This document shows positions 33,481 to 47,700 of a stretch of DNA of 64,000 nucleotides, piece after piece. The notes beneath the pieces were generated by a model. That model was not told the origin of the DNA and did not search any database. It worked only from the letters and a program-made list of their open reading frames with translations. Location of the stretch: NCBI RefSeq assembly GCF_030247195.1, contig NC_080670.1, positions 213,268,546-213,332,545 on the forward strand, in the 5' to 3' direction. The translations under genes were made by a program, and so were the position numbers. Source of the DNA: Topomyia yanbarensis. Its lineage: Eukaryota; Arthropoda; Insecta; Diptera; Culicidae. Position 1 is the first letter of the stretch. Every line of letters starts with the position of its first letter.

Positions 33481-35763
33481 TAGTAGATACACTTAATATG
33501 TGTATCTACAAATGCGATATGATACCTGGTGCAGAAAGTGCACTAATTACCTGGCAATCTTCTTTCATTTGATTGTCTGCTCAGAAAATAATTTTCCGTA
33601 CCCAAATATCACATGTGACGCCATTTATAAATGGAGAAAACCACGAAGATGGTGGAAGAGCAGTGGGTACAAGGCCAAGTGCTCCTCGGATGGTACCAAA
33701 ATGATAAGCAAAGGGGAAAGTAAGGGTTATGTTCGTGGTCTGGAAGGAGAGCATTTCTATTTTCATTTTTGTCTTTTCATTTATTTCTCTTGTTATATAC
33801 AACTCGGTGTAAGAGAACGTGACGGCCATGGAAACGGAAAGCCAATAGCCCAAACAGATCAGGAACAGGAAGGAGAACTACGAACAAGGAAACAAACAGC
33901 AGATGAGAAATCGTTTACTTATTTATTATAACTACGATACTAATCACAATTAGTTTGCTTTTCTTGTCTCGTTTCAGCAAACTAAAATCTATACTATCTT
34001 TTCATTTTCTGCCTCCGACTATCCTCTATGTAATGTATATGAAACTTGTGGGACTGGTTAACAGCCAGCACCTGCTTGTGGAAGAAACTGGTGTGCTATA
34101 CGGACTAGCACATACGAATAGTTAGGCTTTGTAGGTCCTCATCTTGACAGAGTCTAGATGGACGGATGAACGTTTGCCAGGGTGTGGGCTGAGAAATGAC
34201 AATGACAATTTAAGTCAGAAAAGAATAATTAAGGTTTAAAAATAATATGAGTGTACTCGTAAGGAAACCCACTATCAAAACATTAAAAAAATTGACAATT
34301 TTTGTTTTTTAATTAAAGATCCCTATTGACCCTCAGCACAAACCGGGTACTAAAGATTTCAAAACGATATTGCGTCAAATTTATTGTTTCGAATTAACGA
34401 ATCGGATTTTTTTCTTGTCATATCATTTTTAGTTGATTTTTTTTTCACAACATTACAAAAAAGTAAATTCGAATAAATGAATTAAAACATCTTTTCTTTT
34501 CCTGAACGCTTGATTTATTAGAAACCGAATAAGGATGTGTTTTTTAAATTTTCTTTAGCTTTGAGTAAACATTTAGAAATTGAGACAGGCTTCAATGGCC
34601 TGTACCCCGGTTGGCAGAGGTGAATGGCGACATAGATTCTAGTTCGCATTGCAAAGGACCTTTGCATACCCGGAAAACATTGAACAGGTTAGTTGGTTAT
34701 AGAGGAGTTACAATAGCTAAAAGTTTAACACGAGAATAGTAATTGTAGCTAAAGTTACAAAGAATATAGATTCCCATAAGCCTTGAAAACGGTTGTTAAA
34801 ACACAATTCGCGTTATGTTGTTTACAAGCGCTCGCAGTTGAAGATCGATGCAGCAAGGAGTCTATCAGCGAATACCAAGATCGCCACTACTTCATCGGTT
34901 CCAGTACAGCGGGCGCCATGATCGACGAAAGCAGAACGGGAGATCGACAGCAGAAGGAGAATCCAGGTGATGGTGTAGTAGCAGAAGGGGCACAGAAAAA
35001 GGCTAGGTGCTATTAATTAAGAAAGTGGGAGTGAATGTAGAATAAAAGTTTGTGAAAGTGGATGAAGATCTTCACCCTTATTCTTGTTTACGACGAATGC
35101 GAGATTCGTTCGGAAGCAGTTCGAACGAATGGTTAGCCCCATTTGATTGTAATTTGTTTATTGAGGGCTTTAACCAGATGATCATTTGCCCGAGCCCATT
35201 TGATCTTGCTGTCGTAAACGAGAATACCATCTACCTTCGTTCGAATTTCGCATTCGTCGTTAAGAATAATAAGGGCGATTCCCGCTTGTATTGGCTAATC
35301 AGGTCTTTTTTTTTACTACCCGGGAATCTCCAGGATAACCATGCCGACCCTGAGGTCTTGGTTTCTGGGAATCACAGCAGTGCTCTCGGCTGTAGAGCTG
35401 GTCGCGATTTACAGGTAGTAAGACACATAACACAATGGACAATTCAAGGTTTCATATCAATCATTTTTACTTGACACTAGCGCTATCATCGAAGATAATG
35501 ATTCTGTTTGCCTTTGACAGGTAAAAGCTTCATAGATTGAAAACTACCGGTACGTGAGGCCTAAACGTCACCTTTTGAGGCGTACAGCTACATTTACAAT
35601 AATATGTTGGTGCAGCTATAATACACCATTGAATCGAAGGTTTAATCGAACGGGATTAGTAAACAGGTATACTTGTTCCCAATGTTCTTATGGCATACGA
35701 TAGAGTCCGATGAGCAAACCACACGACTTTCGTAACTTGGCAGCTTCTGAGGGTTCTGCGCTA
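33481..35763. other. Non-coding stretch with a small inverted repeat
   Basis: No gene recognised. The frames at 33500-33931, 34783-35016 and 35052-35474 have no known domains. An inverted repeat pairs ACGACGAATGCGAGATTCGT (35089) with the CGAATTTCGCATTCGTCGT side (35243-35262). The segment TTTATTGAGGGCTTTAACCA (35158) recurs at 49962, so a dispersed repeat is present. Confidence 0.45.
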
Positions 35764-35765
35764 TA

Positions 35766-35967
35766 CCCAAGCAACCAGAAGTTCGGATAATACTTAAAAA
35801 TTACACTTTAAAGTTCATATAAAGTTCTTAGCGAACTTTCAAGCTGCTTAAGCTTGAATGGAACTTGAAAGTTGTTTAAGCCGCTATTAGAACATAAAAT
35901 GTATCGAAAAACTACTTAGAACGAGAAGCTTATGCAGCTCTCTTAAACGAACTTTCGGTTGCTTGGG
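35766..35967. mobile_element. MITE with CCCAAGCAACC ends
   Basis: Left end CCCAAGCAACCAGAAGTTCG and right end CGAACTTTCGGTTGCTTGGG are inverted over 20 bp with two mismatches. TA is present on both sides (35764-35765, 35968-35969), suggesting a TA target. The interior has further AAGTTC/GAACTT pairs. No coding. Confidence 0.85.
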
Positions 35968-35969
35968 TA

Positions 35970-37370
35970 CTGTCCCAATTCGATAAGTTGAGATAATGAG
36001 GGTTCCACACAACTGAGCAATATCCCAGTGTTGATCGAACGAGTGAGCAGTAGAGATTTCAAGCAGTACATATCTAAAAAGTGCTTAGATATTCTCATTA
36101 CGAACCCCAAACAGCGTGATCCCTTTGCTACAATATAGCTGATATGCTGCTTAAATATCAATGCTCATCGAGTAAAACTCCAAGATCCTTGACACAATTC
36201 TAGAACGTAATGACCGTGCATTTCTTAGGATTTAGGATCATCATTTAGGGGTTAATTTCGCACAATTCCGCAAAGGTTTCCAGTTGATGTTGAAGGAAAG
36301 TTGGGTTGTCAGTGTTTCGGATTATGTGGTACAACTTAAGGTCATCAACGAATGACAACCGTGGTCCTTCGAAACAAAAGTTGACGTCGTTGAAATACAG
36401 AAGAAAAATTAAAGAACCCAGATAGCTGCCTTGCGAAATACCAGATGAAGCAAAGATCTCTTCGGGTACACAATCGCCTATCTTGACTGCTAGTCGACGA
36501 TTACATCCAACGGGAGAATATAAGTACCAAAGCCAAGTCTATCCAACTTAGCCACTGCAATAGCGGAATTAATCTTGGCAAAAGCAGCTGAAAGGTACGT
36601 AAAGATTACGTCAGTTTGAAGGCCGTCAGACATGGCATCTATCACATTGATTTTGAAAGAAAGAAGAATCGCAGATGTTGAACGTTTCGGCATAAACCCA
36701 TGTCGAGTCTCGGAGATGTACTGTTTGCAGTGATTAAAATTGCTTTCAACACAACCAATTCAAACAGCTTGGGAACTGCGCTTACCGTTGTAGTACCACA
36801 GTAGTTGTCAACTTTTTTTTATCCTCTTTTTTGTGGGGGGGGGGGGCAAGTCGATTTTCACAGGTCGGGTAATACTCCAGTTGTTAGTGACATTTGAACC
36901 AGAGGTTCTATTACAGCGCCTGCCTAGGTTGATGGCTTCATTTTCCAAATTGTTCAATGACTGGTATGATTGAAGTACATTAAGAGCCACATATGACACC
37001 TCCGGTTGTTTCTCGTTGGGGAAAACACTATCAACTACAGCCATGGTCTTGGTGGTGGTGAAGTCAATGAGTCTTAGGCCTGGTGGGCACTGAATCTTCC
37101 AATAACCACTTTAAATCTCAGCTCATAGCCAACCTGTGCATTAAAGTCGCCGAAGTCGATCTTGACATCATGGTTTGGGAAACGATGGTTTTCACATTCC
37201 CGCTGGTTTCGAGCCGGCTCTTGATCCTCAGCCGGCACATCCTTTTCCCGCGCTTTTGTGTTTCTGTCACTGCTATGAAAGCTGTTCCCAGCTTGTGTGT
37301 GTTACCGCAGCTCTGGTATTTGGTGTAGTTCCCACGAAAGACCCGTAGAGTAAACCTCTTACACCACACC
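35970..37370 (-). mobile_element. Decayed Jockey-group LINE, endonuclease to RT
   Basis: Pieces in order on the minus strand: an endonuclease-like stretch at 37369-37118 (KLGTAFI, RMCRLRIKSRL), a reverse-transcriptase stretch at 36693-36490 (SDGLQTDVIFTYLSAAFAKI), motif C as FVDDLKLYHIIR near 36350, and C-terminal YIVAKGSRCLGFVMRISKHF near 36100. The first Asp of the RT motif A (normally DLSAAF) is Tyr here and several frameshifts and stops separate the pieces, so it is dead. Assigned by motif similarity only. Confidence 0.75.
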
Positions 37371-37447
37371 TCCTGACCAGCTTTAATAGAATCATTGAGA
37401 AGGCAGACGAAATTGTTGCATTCGAATTAACAGTCTAAATTGTGTTC

Positions 37448-40045
37448 TACTTCACTTCGGTTATGTCTTTGACATTACCCACCCATCTTGTTAGGATAAC
37501 TTTGAAACTTCAAACTAGGCTTAGCGGTTACGTGGCATTCTGTAGAAGTCCTTTGGATTTGCAGACGACATTGTAATAACAAGAAAGATACTGGAAGAGA
37601 TAATGGAAATGTTGGCGACCGATACGATCGGAAACTGGAAACAAGTAACCACCAAGCATTATAACGCAGCCTAATATCTGCTTTAGATCTACATATAAAG
37701 CACTCTTAAAGAGCCGTTAAACCCTATATTCTGATACAGACCCGTGCACAGAAAATTCTCAAGGGGAGGGTTTTTGATCTTTTAACGTGTCCTATAAAAG
37801 AAAAGTATAGAAACCCTCCAACTTTGAAGATTTTTCCGGCTGCCTGAACGGCCCAGTCTTGTGTTCCAATCGACTCATAACATTTCTGTTATCGAAAAGG
37901 ATTCTTCGACAGACACTGCTGATTGTTGGCTCGTGGCAGTGTCAGATTGGTTTGCAGTAGTTAAGACTTCCGACTAAAGCTTGCAATCATGCAATGCAAT
38001 CCATGGCTGCTTTTTTCTCCTTGCTGTCCAACCTTTGCGGGATATCTGACTTGCTCAGATCTACTGCAAATATCGCCATCTATTGCGACACGAACCGATC
38101 CTGAGGTGTCGGCCATAATGATTTACCTCTCTTTACAACCACCTTCGCAGGGTTGCTTATCCTTCTTGACATTACTCGTTCCTATGTATCTGCTAGCTGG
38201 AGCTGAGAATTTCTCCGCGGCGGTATTTCTCCCGAAACCTATTCCCATTTTCACGAGCCATTCAGACAGAGATGATTGATGGTGAAATCTCCATACAACG
38301 ATATTCTGATTTTTTTTTCCGATTTCGTGTGCTCCTTAGCTCCTCTTGCTTGCCCACTGACCGACCTTTGCCGTATAAATGGTCTACTCACAACCAAATG
38401 TGGGAAACATCGCATCACGAAGCGTTCATTCGCCATTCACAAGAAAGCTTTCTTCACTTGTGATGCATTATGTTTGCTTAGAAAATGATGCGTAGCAGCC
38501 TGGTGCTGGAAAAACTCGCGAATCAAAACTATAGCAACCAATGAAGTAACCCATCAGTTGCTTTCTTTTATTGTATCATTTCCCAACTTCAGCTTTGTAT
38601 TCGTATACCTTTGTAAATAGTGCTATATTTCGGTTGTGCATGTATGCATTTGTGATGCTAATATAGAGCTTCATTGCATTGTTAAAGCTATAATGGAGTT
38701 TCAATGGAACATTAGTGCAAACGTATAGCCAATATTGTGCAATGGCTTAATGCTTATGGTTATTTGGGTCGCCCAATAGAATCTTTCAGAAGACAATTAA
38801 AAGCGTTGAATTATCAGCCTGAAGAGTATTCTACTTAGCGATGTCTTTTTTTATTCGATTAACGCAAATAATCGGTTAATTTCTAAAACAATCGAAAAAT
38901 CAATAATCGATTACAAGCATTCGGTATAATCCACGTATATGGCACCCCTATTCCATTTGTATTGAATTGACATAAGTTAACATCTCAGCGGGCACACAAA
39001 TTATGGGCCCCACTGACAGTTCAAATTGCACTGCTCGTTTTGCTCGAAGCTCGATTTTCACTAGTCAGATACCGTACGGCATAACTCAATTTTTAGACAT
39101 TTATTAAAAAGCGAAGATAATGGACAACTAATTGAAAAAAAAAATGTTGTTTTGGAGATGTCGGTAAATAACAAAAACTTTACACCATGGTGCACCAACA
39201 AATTAACCGAACTCGTCTATCACAAAATTGTGTCGAATGAAATTGATTCTGCTTATTGTGGATCGACCTTAACGCGACGTTTTAGATGTTGGCTTTGAAA
39301 TCATGGCGGCGTAGCAGATACCTGGTGTAATCGAGCAAATCGAATAGCTGCTATCAATTAATCGATAGCATAACTAATGAAGGGTGAGCATTTAAAATGG
39401 AAGTCGCGGAACTAAAAATATGACAAGACTTATCCTCATTTTTCAAAATGTATCCAATGACCTTTTTTGGTTGACTAAGATTTACAAAGTAATCGATTAT
39501 TGATTTTAATCGATTATCTTGGTCGATTAATCGAATGAATTGATCAAGCTCAAAAATTATTCGACTAATGGATAATCGATTATTTGCAAAAATCAGACAT
39601 CAATAATTCTACTTCACTTCGGTTATGTTTCTGACACTACCCACCCATTTTCTTAAGACAACTTCGAAACTTTTCAAATTGGCTGGATGCTGTGTTAGTT
39701 ATATAGCATTCTGTAGAGGTCGTTTGGATTTGCGGACGGCAGCGACATTACAGGTAAGATATCAATATCAATATCGACAATTGGAAACTGGATAAAAGTA
39801 TCGTATAGCCCGCCATAAAACGGTGGTACTACTGGTCATCGAGTAGAGACCACTGTCGAAGAACATGTGATAGCCTCGAGGAATGCGCTGAAACAGTTGG
39901 CTGCAATGATCGATGACAGATTGGACATAGTCAGCCACATCAACACTGCCTGCGAAATTGCGACCAAAACTAACGACGCTCTAGCTAGAATTATGCTGAA
40001 CAACGTTGGATCTTTTTCTAGCATGGCATATACAACCTAATCCGT
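37448..40045 (+). mobile_element. Two decayed LINE fragments around other inserts
   Basis: A direct repeat (37448-37570 and about 39605-39745, both with CTACTTCACTTCGGTTATGT and GCATTCTGTAGA) starts two copies of the same LINE region. The first contains an RT motif-C relic GFADDIVITRK (37553). The second continues to the conserved C-terminal segment IDDRLDIVSHINTACEIATK then DALARIM (39905-39995). Both are broken. The intervening 37700-38838 has no recognised gene. Confidence 0.65.
38838..39600. mobile_element. Non-autonomous element rich in TAATCGATTA motifs
   Basis: The left end GATGTCTTTTTTTATTCGAT and the right end (reverse complement starts GATGTCTGATTTTTGCAAAT) are inverted. Subterminal regions on both sides contain several AATCGATTA, ATCGATTAT and ATTCGATTA motifs. 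It lies between the two LINE fragments. Boundaries within about 10 bp. Confidence 0.6.
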
Positions 40046-40225
40046 AACAGCTGGAATGAAAACTTTCTCTGGTAAGCAGATTCATAGTCCGTCCAATACT
40101 GGTGAAACTTGTAAAATAATGTAAATTACAGAGCTGTAAACATTCCAAACACTAGTGCAAAAATCTATCATTAAATTATTTCAAATTTTATCATGATACC
40201 CAGCCTCAAATAGTGGACTAAGTAA

Positions 40226-40286
40226 TTTTCAATGGTGAAATATAAATAAACTATAATAAAATTTGTTTCTATTTCACCATTGAAAA
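40226..40286. repeat. Perfect 17-bp hairpin arms
   Basis: TTTTCAATGGTGAAATA at 40226-40242 and its exact reverse complement at 40270-40286, with a 27-nt AT-rich loop. Confidence 0.9.
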
Positions 40287-40299
40287 CATACCAACGTAT

Positions 40300-40702
40300 G
40301 AATAATATCTATCTTACCAAATGGCTCACTCGACTTTTCCAAACTATACCCCTTCAACAGGCAGCACTGGCGCGGCACCCAAAAGTTTCGTTGATTTTCT
40401 CTCCCGCTCCCGAGTCGTCACTCAAAAAACTCTCCCTGGTACGAGAAGCTCTCACACCATTCTCTCTTTTTCTCTTGCAACCGCTCTCCCGCTTCATCTT
40501 ATCTGACGCTTTTCCACCCAAATTTTCCCAGCATCCGAATCCAGCATCCACTCTATGCTCCTGAGATGAGCATCAGAAACAAAACCCCATCCAGATGGGG
40601 CGATGCAGAGCAGAGCCTGATTGCTACGGCAAGTGCGTACGTGCGAGACTCTTTTTCTCTTCATCCCCTATTAGTGCCCAGTGTGTACCATCATTGTCAC
40701 AG

Positions 40703-40748
<46 letters not shown>

Positions 40749-41723
40749 GATAATCGTTGTCTTTCATACCTGACGGGGCCTACTGCTGGGTTGGTATCCA
40801 TCCATTGCAAAACCAGTTTTAGTTTGGTGAGTCGCAATACCTTAGTGGCAGATCATAGTTGGCTTTCAGTTTAACCACAGAGGTGCGTGTTTTGATTCAC
40901 CGATGATTTGCTGTGACAGCTGGAGAAGTTGACGCGAATGTGTTTTTTTGCTGTCTTCGCTCATTCGAGGTCAAGGAAAATTCGAACGTCAACATCTGCC
41001 GGATGTTGACGAGCGGATTCGGGTGCCAGGCTGCGTAGTGTCATCGAAAAGTGACGTGTTGAGATAGAAAAGTTGAAATTTAGTCATTTCTTTAAAAAAA
41101 GGTGTGCTACCAGGGTGGAATTTGCCCCCTTTTTTCCGGGAGTCGGTCTGTGTGTGTTTGTAAGTGGGAAACTCTAACGACAGCTTGTTTACTAGTTGAA
41201 AAAAAATAATGCTGCCTGTTGAAGCAGCAGGTTTCCCCTGTTGTTGGAGCATGTGGTGAGTGCTGCTCCTGCGCGTCCTCGTCCCTTTGTCGACGCGGGG
41301 GCTTGGTAGGAAAACCGAAAATCATATCGCGTGCAGTGTTGTCCGTCCGCTAGCTGTAGTAGGGTGTGGTGGAGCAACGCCTGATTCACACCCATTCCCC
41401 CAGTGCGGTGACAGACATGAGCACGGAGAGGCGGTCACCGGTAGACACCGTCATTCGGTTGGTAGCTCATTCAAGTGGAATTCTCGCAACGTGGATAAGT
41501 GAAGATAGAGACAGGAGTGACAGTGAAGTAGAAGAAGAAGAAGAAGGAGGAGGAATAAGTTGTGAATTTGAAAACGGACGATTGCCCAGGTCATTAGAGC
41601 GCGAGATGTTTTTTGGCTGCAATGCTCCTGCTCCTGTTCAACGGCGACGGTCGTCGTCGGTTCAGTCTGCCAGCTGAGCTCAACGGTTAAAGGGAAAAAA
41701 ATAACTGTTCGCGGCTAGTTGCG
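40300..41723 (+). promoter_or_regulatory. Promoter and 5' UTR region of the SMYD gene
   Basis: GC content rises from about 40320 and stays high to the start codon at 41724. The 41366-41677 stretch has an open frame (103 codons with a poly-Glu run) ending 46 bp before the SMYD ATG. I treat it as 5' UTR or an upstream ORF, since it has no known domain. The exact start site of transcription cannot be read. Confidence 0.5.
40706..40744 (+). repeat. CA microsatellite, about 19 units
   Basis: Uninterrupted CA dinucleotides for 39 bp, located about 1 kb upstream of the SMYD start codon. Confidence 0.98.
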
Positions 41724-44700
41724 ATGGCAGCCATTGAGACCGTTCCGAACGGTAATCCGGCAACCGATTGTGATAACGTTAGTGATAGTGTAGATTTAGT
41801 AGCTGTCGAGCAGGTGGCACTGTTCAAAAGCAGACTGGTGGAGTTTCTTGGCGATTTGTATACCCCCGATCAGCCCTGGGACATAATCGCATTCGAGGGC
41901 TACGGTCGGGGGTTAGTGGCAACGCGTGACATAGCGGTCAATGAATTGATATTCCTGGATCGACCGATCCTGGTCGGCCCCCGAGTCAACAACTACGATG
42001 TGATATTCTGTGCAAGCTGTTGTAGAATACAGAAGAAGCTTATTCTTTGTAGCGGTGGCTGTCGGCTGCCAGTCTGTTCTGAGTGTGACACTAGGGTAGA
42101 TCAAGAAACACTGCACACTGCTGAATGTAAGATTATCAATTCTTGGCAACCGAAAAACCAATCGCGCTACTGTAAAGCCATTCTGTATGCGCTGACCTCC
42201 ATACGGGCGCTGATGCTGAACGATCGCGACCGCTCGATCGTGCTTGGCATGGAAGGTCACCCACCACGGAAAGATATGACGACCGAAATCGATCGGCTTG
42301 TGACGGAGGAAATTTTTGCGAACCTTCCAGACTTGAGCTACCTACGGCAGGTGGTTAACGTGCTGAACACTAATGCCTTCGAAACGAGCCAGATCGTGCA
42401 GGATGAGGAGAACAACGATCACGAAATCATTCAGCGCGGTCTGTACATCTTGGGGGCGTTGATGAATCACTGCTGTCTGCCCAACACCCGGTACGTGTTC
42501 GACGAGCAGCTGGTGATGCGATGCTATGCTTCGAAAGCGATTCGCCGGGGGGAGCAGATCTTCAACAACTACTCGAAGATCCTGTGGGGGACGCAGCACC
42601 GGATCATCCATCTGTGCTTTTCGAAGCATTTTCTGTGCGGCTGCGAGCGCTGCCGGGATCCGACGGTAAGCTTTGTTTTTTTTTTATTTTAACGAGAATT
42701 TGGCTTGATTTCATTGTAGCGTGAAAAATGCTAATTTAAAATTATAACGAAACGGTCGAATCGTGTTTCTGCTGCTTGACAAGAAGGGTTTCGTGACAGA
42801 CTCAGCTGATTGCCGACGCCGGGCATAAATATTTGATTCTATATAAATAACATTGATCGAGTTCCGCGCACGTGGCGCTTCATTTTCGAAAGCCTTGTTT
42901 GTCACTTCCAGCATTGGTGCTCTTTTTGTTGCTGAGGCAGAAATTTTTGTCGAGAAGTTTTGTTCGACTGATAGAAGTCGAACCGTGGGTTTGGCGGGCA
43001 GAACGGAATAATTAATGACCTATAAACTACCGTTCATCGATGAGAATAAATAGCGTCGCATGCGTGAGCTAACCTTTCACGCATCTGTTCAAATATCAAG
43101 CATAGGACTGAAAATAGGAGCGGGATGGGACATTAAAAAAATTGAAATAGATTTTGAAAGAAATGACATGTCGTGTCAGGTTTAGTGGGCTGAGTTTTCA
43201 AATACACCGGAGGAAGAGTGCTAACCAATTCAACAAATATTTCTACAAATGAGAAAGGCAAAACGGGTACTCCGTGATATGTGCTACTAATCGAAAATCC
43301 TGAATGGATAAGTAGTTTAAAACTACGGACATAGCTGCTAACAAGCTTTGGACTATATTGCACTAGGTATTGTGCCCATCATACAAAAATTTGATTTAAT
43401 CCAAATTTTCTATTTACTGAAAATCTTGTATAGTGCTTCAAATAAATTAATTTCCTGATTCTATTTATTGAAGGGATCCTTAAACCCTAAAACCCCTAAA
43501 ACATTTCGTTACCTATCAATCGACCCAACAAACGATTCAAACCTACCTCAAATACCGCTCTTACACCCTTTTCAGCGTCACGACTCGAACCGTTTGATCA
43601 TTTTGTAGCTAATTCTAGCTGTAATCCGTTTAATAGTTTGTTTATACATTGCTAGTCTGCCTTAGTTCATGCCTACCACATGTGGCTTTTGAACGGTTTG
43701 GCAAAGTATCGATTACCGACCGTGTGTCGGTTGGCTCAGTTCATTTGGCCCGCATAGCCAATGCGGAGAGTCATAATTTCTCACTGTTGTATATGAATGA
43801 GGTTATGAGTGCTTACGGTGCGTAATAAAACTGCCACCGTGCGGTACCGCGTGTCCGAGCCGTTTGAGAAGTAAGTACCGAATCCCTACCGGGACCAATA
43901 GCAATTTTGTTTCTTTGTTTGCTTCACAGGGTAGGACGTACATCAAAACCATGGAATGCATAAATTATAACAACATAAAATTGTACTTCCTATGAAGCTA
44001 ATAGAGTCGACTAAATAAGTGTTTGTTTGTGTGTGTTCCCGAGAGCAGTTCGTGACCATCGACAATGACACGGTAAAAGGTTGTGATTTGAATCGCAGAA
44101 GGCTGTGCTTTGCGATACAAATTATGGTTCAATATTGACATTTTGTATCCAAAGCAGGTAAAATGCAATTCTCAATCACTCGGTAGCAAATTTGCACTGG
44201 GACAAGCCAATTTTGATTCCCTGTCACAATCGTCGTCGTCAGCATTAGCATGCCACGCGTCGCCATCGAGTCTTGTGCAACGATGGAAACGCTAGGTGAT
44301 TTCAGTGGCCTACTTGGCCCATGTGTGAAAAAGTTGTGGAAGCTTCTTGCCAAAATCGGCTGACTCATCAGCCAATTTAGGCGAACACACAAAAACAAGC
44401 CTACTTTTTGGGAACTCAGTCCCGAAGCAGAACATTACCGTTGCATGACCTCGAGCATAAAATAAACATATAATTAAATGTGTGTTCTTGTTCAAACGAG
44501 CGCACTGTGGGACTGAGTCTGGACAAATTTGGCCAAAAGTGTTTTCTGACTTTTAATGTGATGACTTGATGAGTCAGAATCAGCTGAAATTTTTTCTTCC
44601 CTAGGTAGATGGGATTGAAAAAAATATTATGTACATGTTTCAATATGAAAGATGTGTTGCATTTGAATGTGTCAAATGATCGCATTTAAATTAGGAAAAA

Positions 44701-47700
44701 ATCGATTAGTTACAAGGAGGTTACGAATTTATTTCCCGGGATTTTTGGATTTCCCGGGAGATTCCCGGGAAATTGTGTTGTTTAGAGTGAGCGGTGAATG
44801 CAGATGCTTTTCCAACTGATTTGCAGATCTTTGGACTATACTATATATGTATATCTTTAGGCTCGCTGATATGTTCTCATGATTTTTTAGGTATATAGTC
44901 CAAGCCTTGCTCAAAATACTACTGAAAATGTTGATATTTTCATGCAAAAATGGAATAATTTGCCGGCCGTTGTACCGAAGCATTTCCTTACAGTAGCGTT
45001 AGTGATGCGAACGATATCTCTGCAACCGATGAGCCGATTGATCAGATTTTTTAACAGTTCTTGTAATAGTTAGATCTTGAATGAATGCAATCAAATTAGT
45101 AATTGAAATGGCGGTAATTTCTTAAAAAATCGGTTCATAGAATGCATATTTCGTCTACTTTGTTATACCGTAACTGTAATATCTGTAAATTTTTGGATGT
45201 ATGAAAAGAAAGACATAACGCCGTAGCTGTCCAATACATGCGCATCCAACCTATTTGAATGTCGCTTTCAAGGATGCAGGCAGGATTTTTGAAGGGATAA
45301 GATCAAGCAATCCAGATACTCGTCCGTAACAGGAAATTGATGGTAGGCTTCATCCATCGCTGCACAGTTCGCCCATTATCTGATTGATTTTGATTCACAC
45401 TTAATTCGGAATGATGCTGATCCTACAGCGACAGAAATGGATTTCATATATCACATTTTCTCAATTGATCGGAAATAACTGCACAATACCCTGAAGCAGC
45501 TTAATCGTTTCATTCAAGATTACCAAAGAAGGTCCTTTACATTAAATTGATCCATTGTATCAGAACAACGAATCGTCCCAATCGTATCCGTGATTACCAA
45601 AATTTAGGTTATACATATAGTCAAGAAAAATCAAAAGAAGTTGATGTTGCGTAAACTTATTGACGCGTTATCAAATGATTGAATAATGTGTAGGACACCA
45701 AATCGCCTTTTTCTGACTACTGCTTTTAGGACAGATATACATGCAATCAAACGGGTTTGAAAACTTCAATTTATTCTTTTTGCCTTTCTCAATAGAAAGG
45801 TATTGCAATTGCTCTGAAAATCGACTTTTTAACGGAGGGCCGAGTGACATATACCATTCGATTCAGTTCGTCGAGTTCGGAAAATGTCTGTGCGTGTGTA
45901 TGTATGTGTGTATGTGCGTCTGTGTGTATGTGACCAAAAATGACTCATTTTTCTCAGAGATGGCTGAACTGATTTTGACAAACTTAGTCTTAAATGAAAG
46001 ATACAACGTTCCCATAGGCTGCTATTGAATTTCTGATGGATCCGACTTCCGGTTCCAGAATTACAGGGTGGTGAGCACGATCACGTAGGAAATGTCGATT
46101 TTAATAAATTCTGCAATGAATGTATAGAGGTGAATTTTCTTCCAAAATATGACCACAACTGCTTCGATTTGCAGTATTAGGTCACTAACATCCATTCAAA
46201 GTCTTTTTTGGCCACATTGGCCACCATCATCGGTTCTGGAAGCCCCGGCGGAAGTAACCAAAATCCAAATAACAGTCACAGCGGTTTCTCGGAGATGGCT
46301 AGACCGATTCAGCCAAACCTAAACTCAAATGAAAGGTGTTGCGCCCCCGCAAATGACTATTTAATTTCATCCCAATCCGACTTCCGGTTCCGGAGTTACA
46401 GGTTGTGGCGTGCGATCACATAGCAAATTGCGATTCAAACCGATACTCCGATGAAAACAATAAAGGTAAAAAAATTCGCTAAAATGTCTCTCAAACAACT
46501 TAAATTTGCTGTTCTAGGTCACCGACGGCCACCCAAACTTTCGTTGACTACATTGACCACCATAGACGGTTCCGGATGTGCCCGGGAAAAGCGGCCATCT
46601 TTCAAAATTGACGAACTCACATCAGTTTCCCGGAAATGGTTGGGCTGATTCTCACAAACTTAGTCCCAAATATGTCCCCACAGATGTCTATAAAATTTCG
46701 TACGGGTCGCTTATATGGGTCCGGAAATATAGATTAAACCGTCCGGTCACATATGAAATTCCCATATAAGCCGGAACTCAGTTTTTTTTTTCAATGGGGG
46801 GACCCCATGAAATTTCAGAAATCGAATTCGTATTTTTGATGCCAAACATCTTTAAAATGTATGAAACGTCGAGATTTTATGTTATCACGAAATTTTTTTG
46901 GAATTTTCCGAATTTTCCGCTGATCCGAATCTCGCTTGATCCATTAAATTACTCGTCTTTTAAGTCATTTAGTTCCCGATTTTCCTCTGGCAAACTATAT
47001 GAAAAGAAATAATACCTTATTCGGATGTAGATTAGAGTTTGAAGCACTTTTGCACAAAAGACTGAAAATAATATATGAATAGCATGTAAACTCGATGATA
47101 AAACGGTGGAGGTCGATAACAACCCTGGAGGCTTTCGGATGGGCCCATGGTACGTAACGGTTGAGAGGCGCTGCGTTAGGCCGTTTAAATTCAAAGCCAT
47201 TTAGCTCCATACATCTATTTGGAAAGTCTCCGGCGGTGAAATTATCCTACTCCGACTGATACTTCCCAGAAAGCGGAATTTCTCCCGATACCGATACCCG
47301 TTTCGTGAGCCATTTTGCTCCCAGCTTTGTCGCGGTCTATTCGAATAGTCCCCGACGGTTGATCTGTCAGTCCTAGTCACTAATTCGTTGATCTCTTCCA
47401 TTTATCCTGCAATTCCATCAGAATTTATGCGACTACTCTACTGACATTGTATCGCGCCCTTTCGTCTTTGTTCATCTCCAATAGGATATTCTCTATAAAT
47501 TGGGCAGACCTTTCTTTCCACAAATCTGAGGCAGTCGACGACCATGTGCTGCGATGTTTACTCCATACACTCTTCTTGTTCACCACAGTGGCACATTCGT
47601 AATTACCGTAAACCGGGGTGACATTGATCACTTTTCGAAGCAATCATTACATATTTTTAGACGCAACACATTTTTTTTTCAAGTTTAATATTTTTAAATC

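Noticed and set aside
33500..33931. 143-codon plus-strand frame as a gene
   Set aside because: No domain and no plausible splice partners. It contains an AT-rich transposon-like middle.
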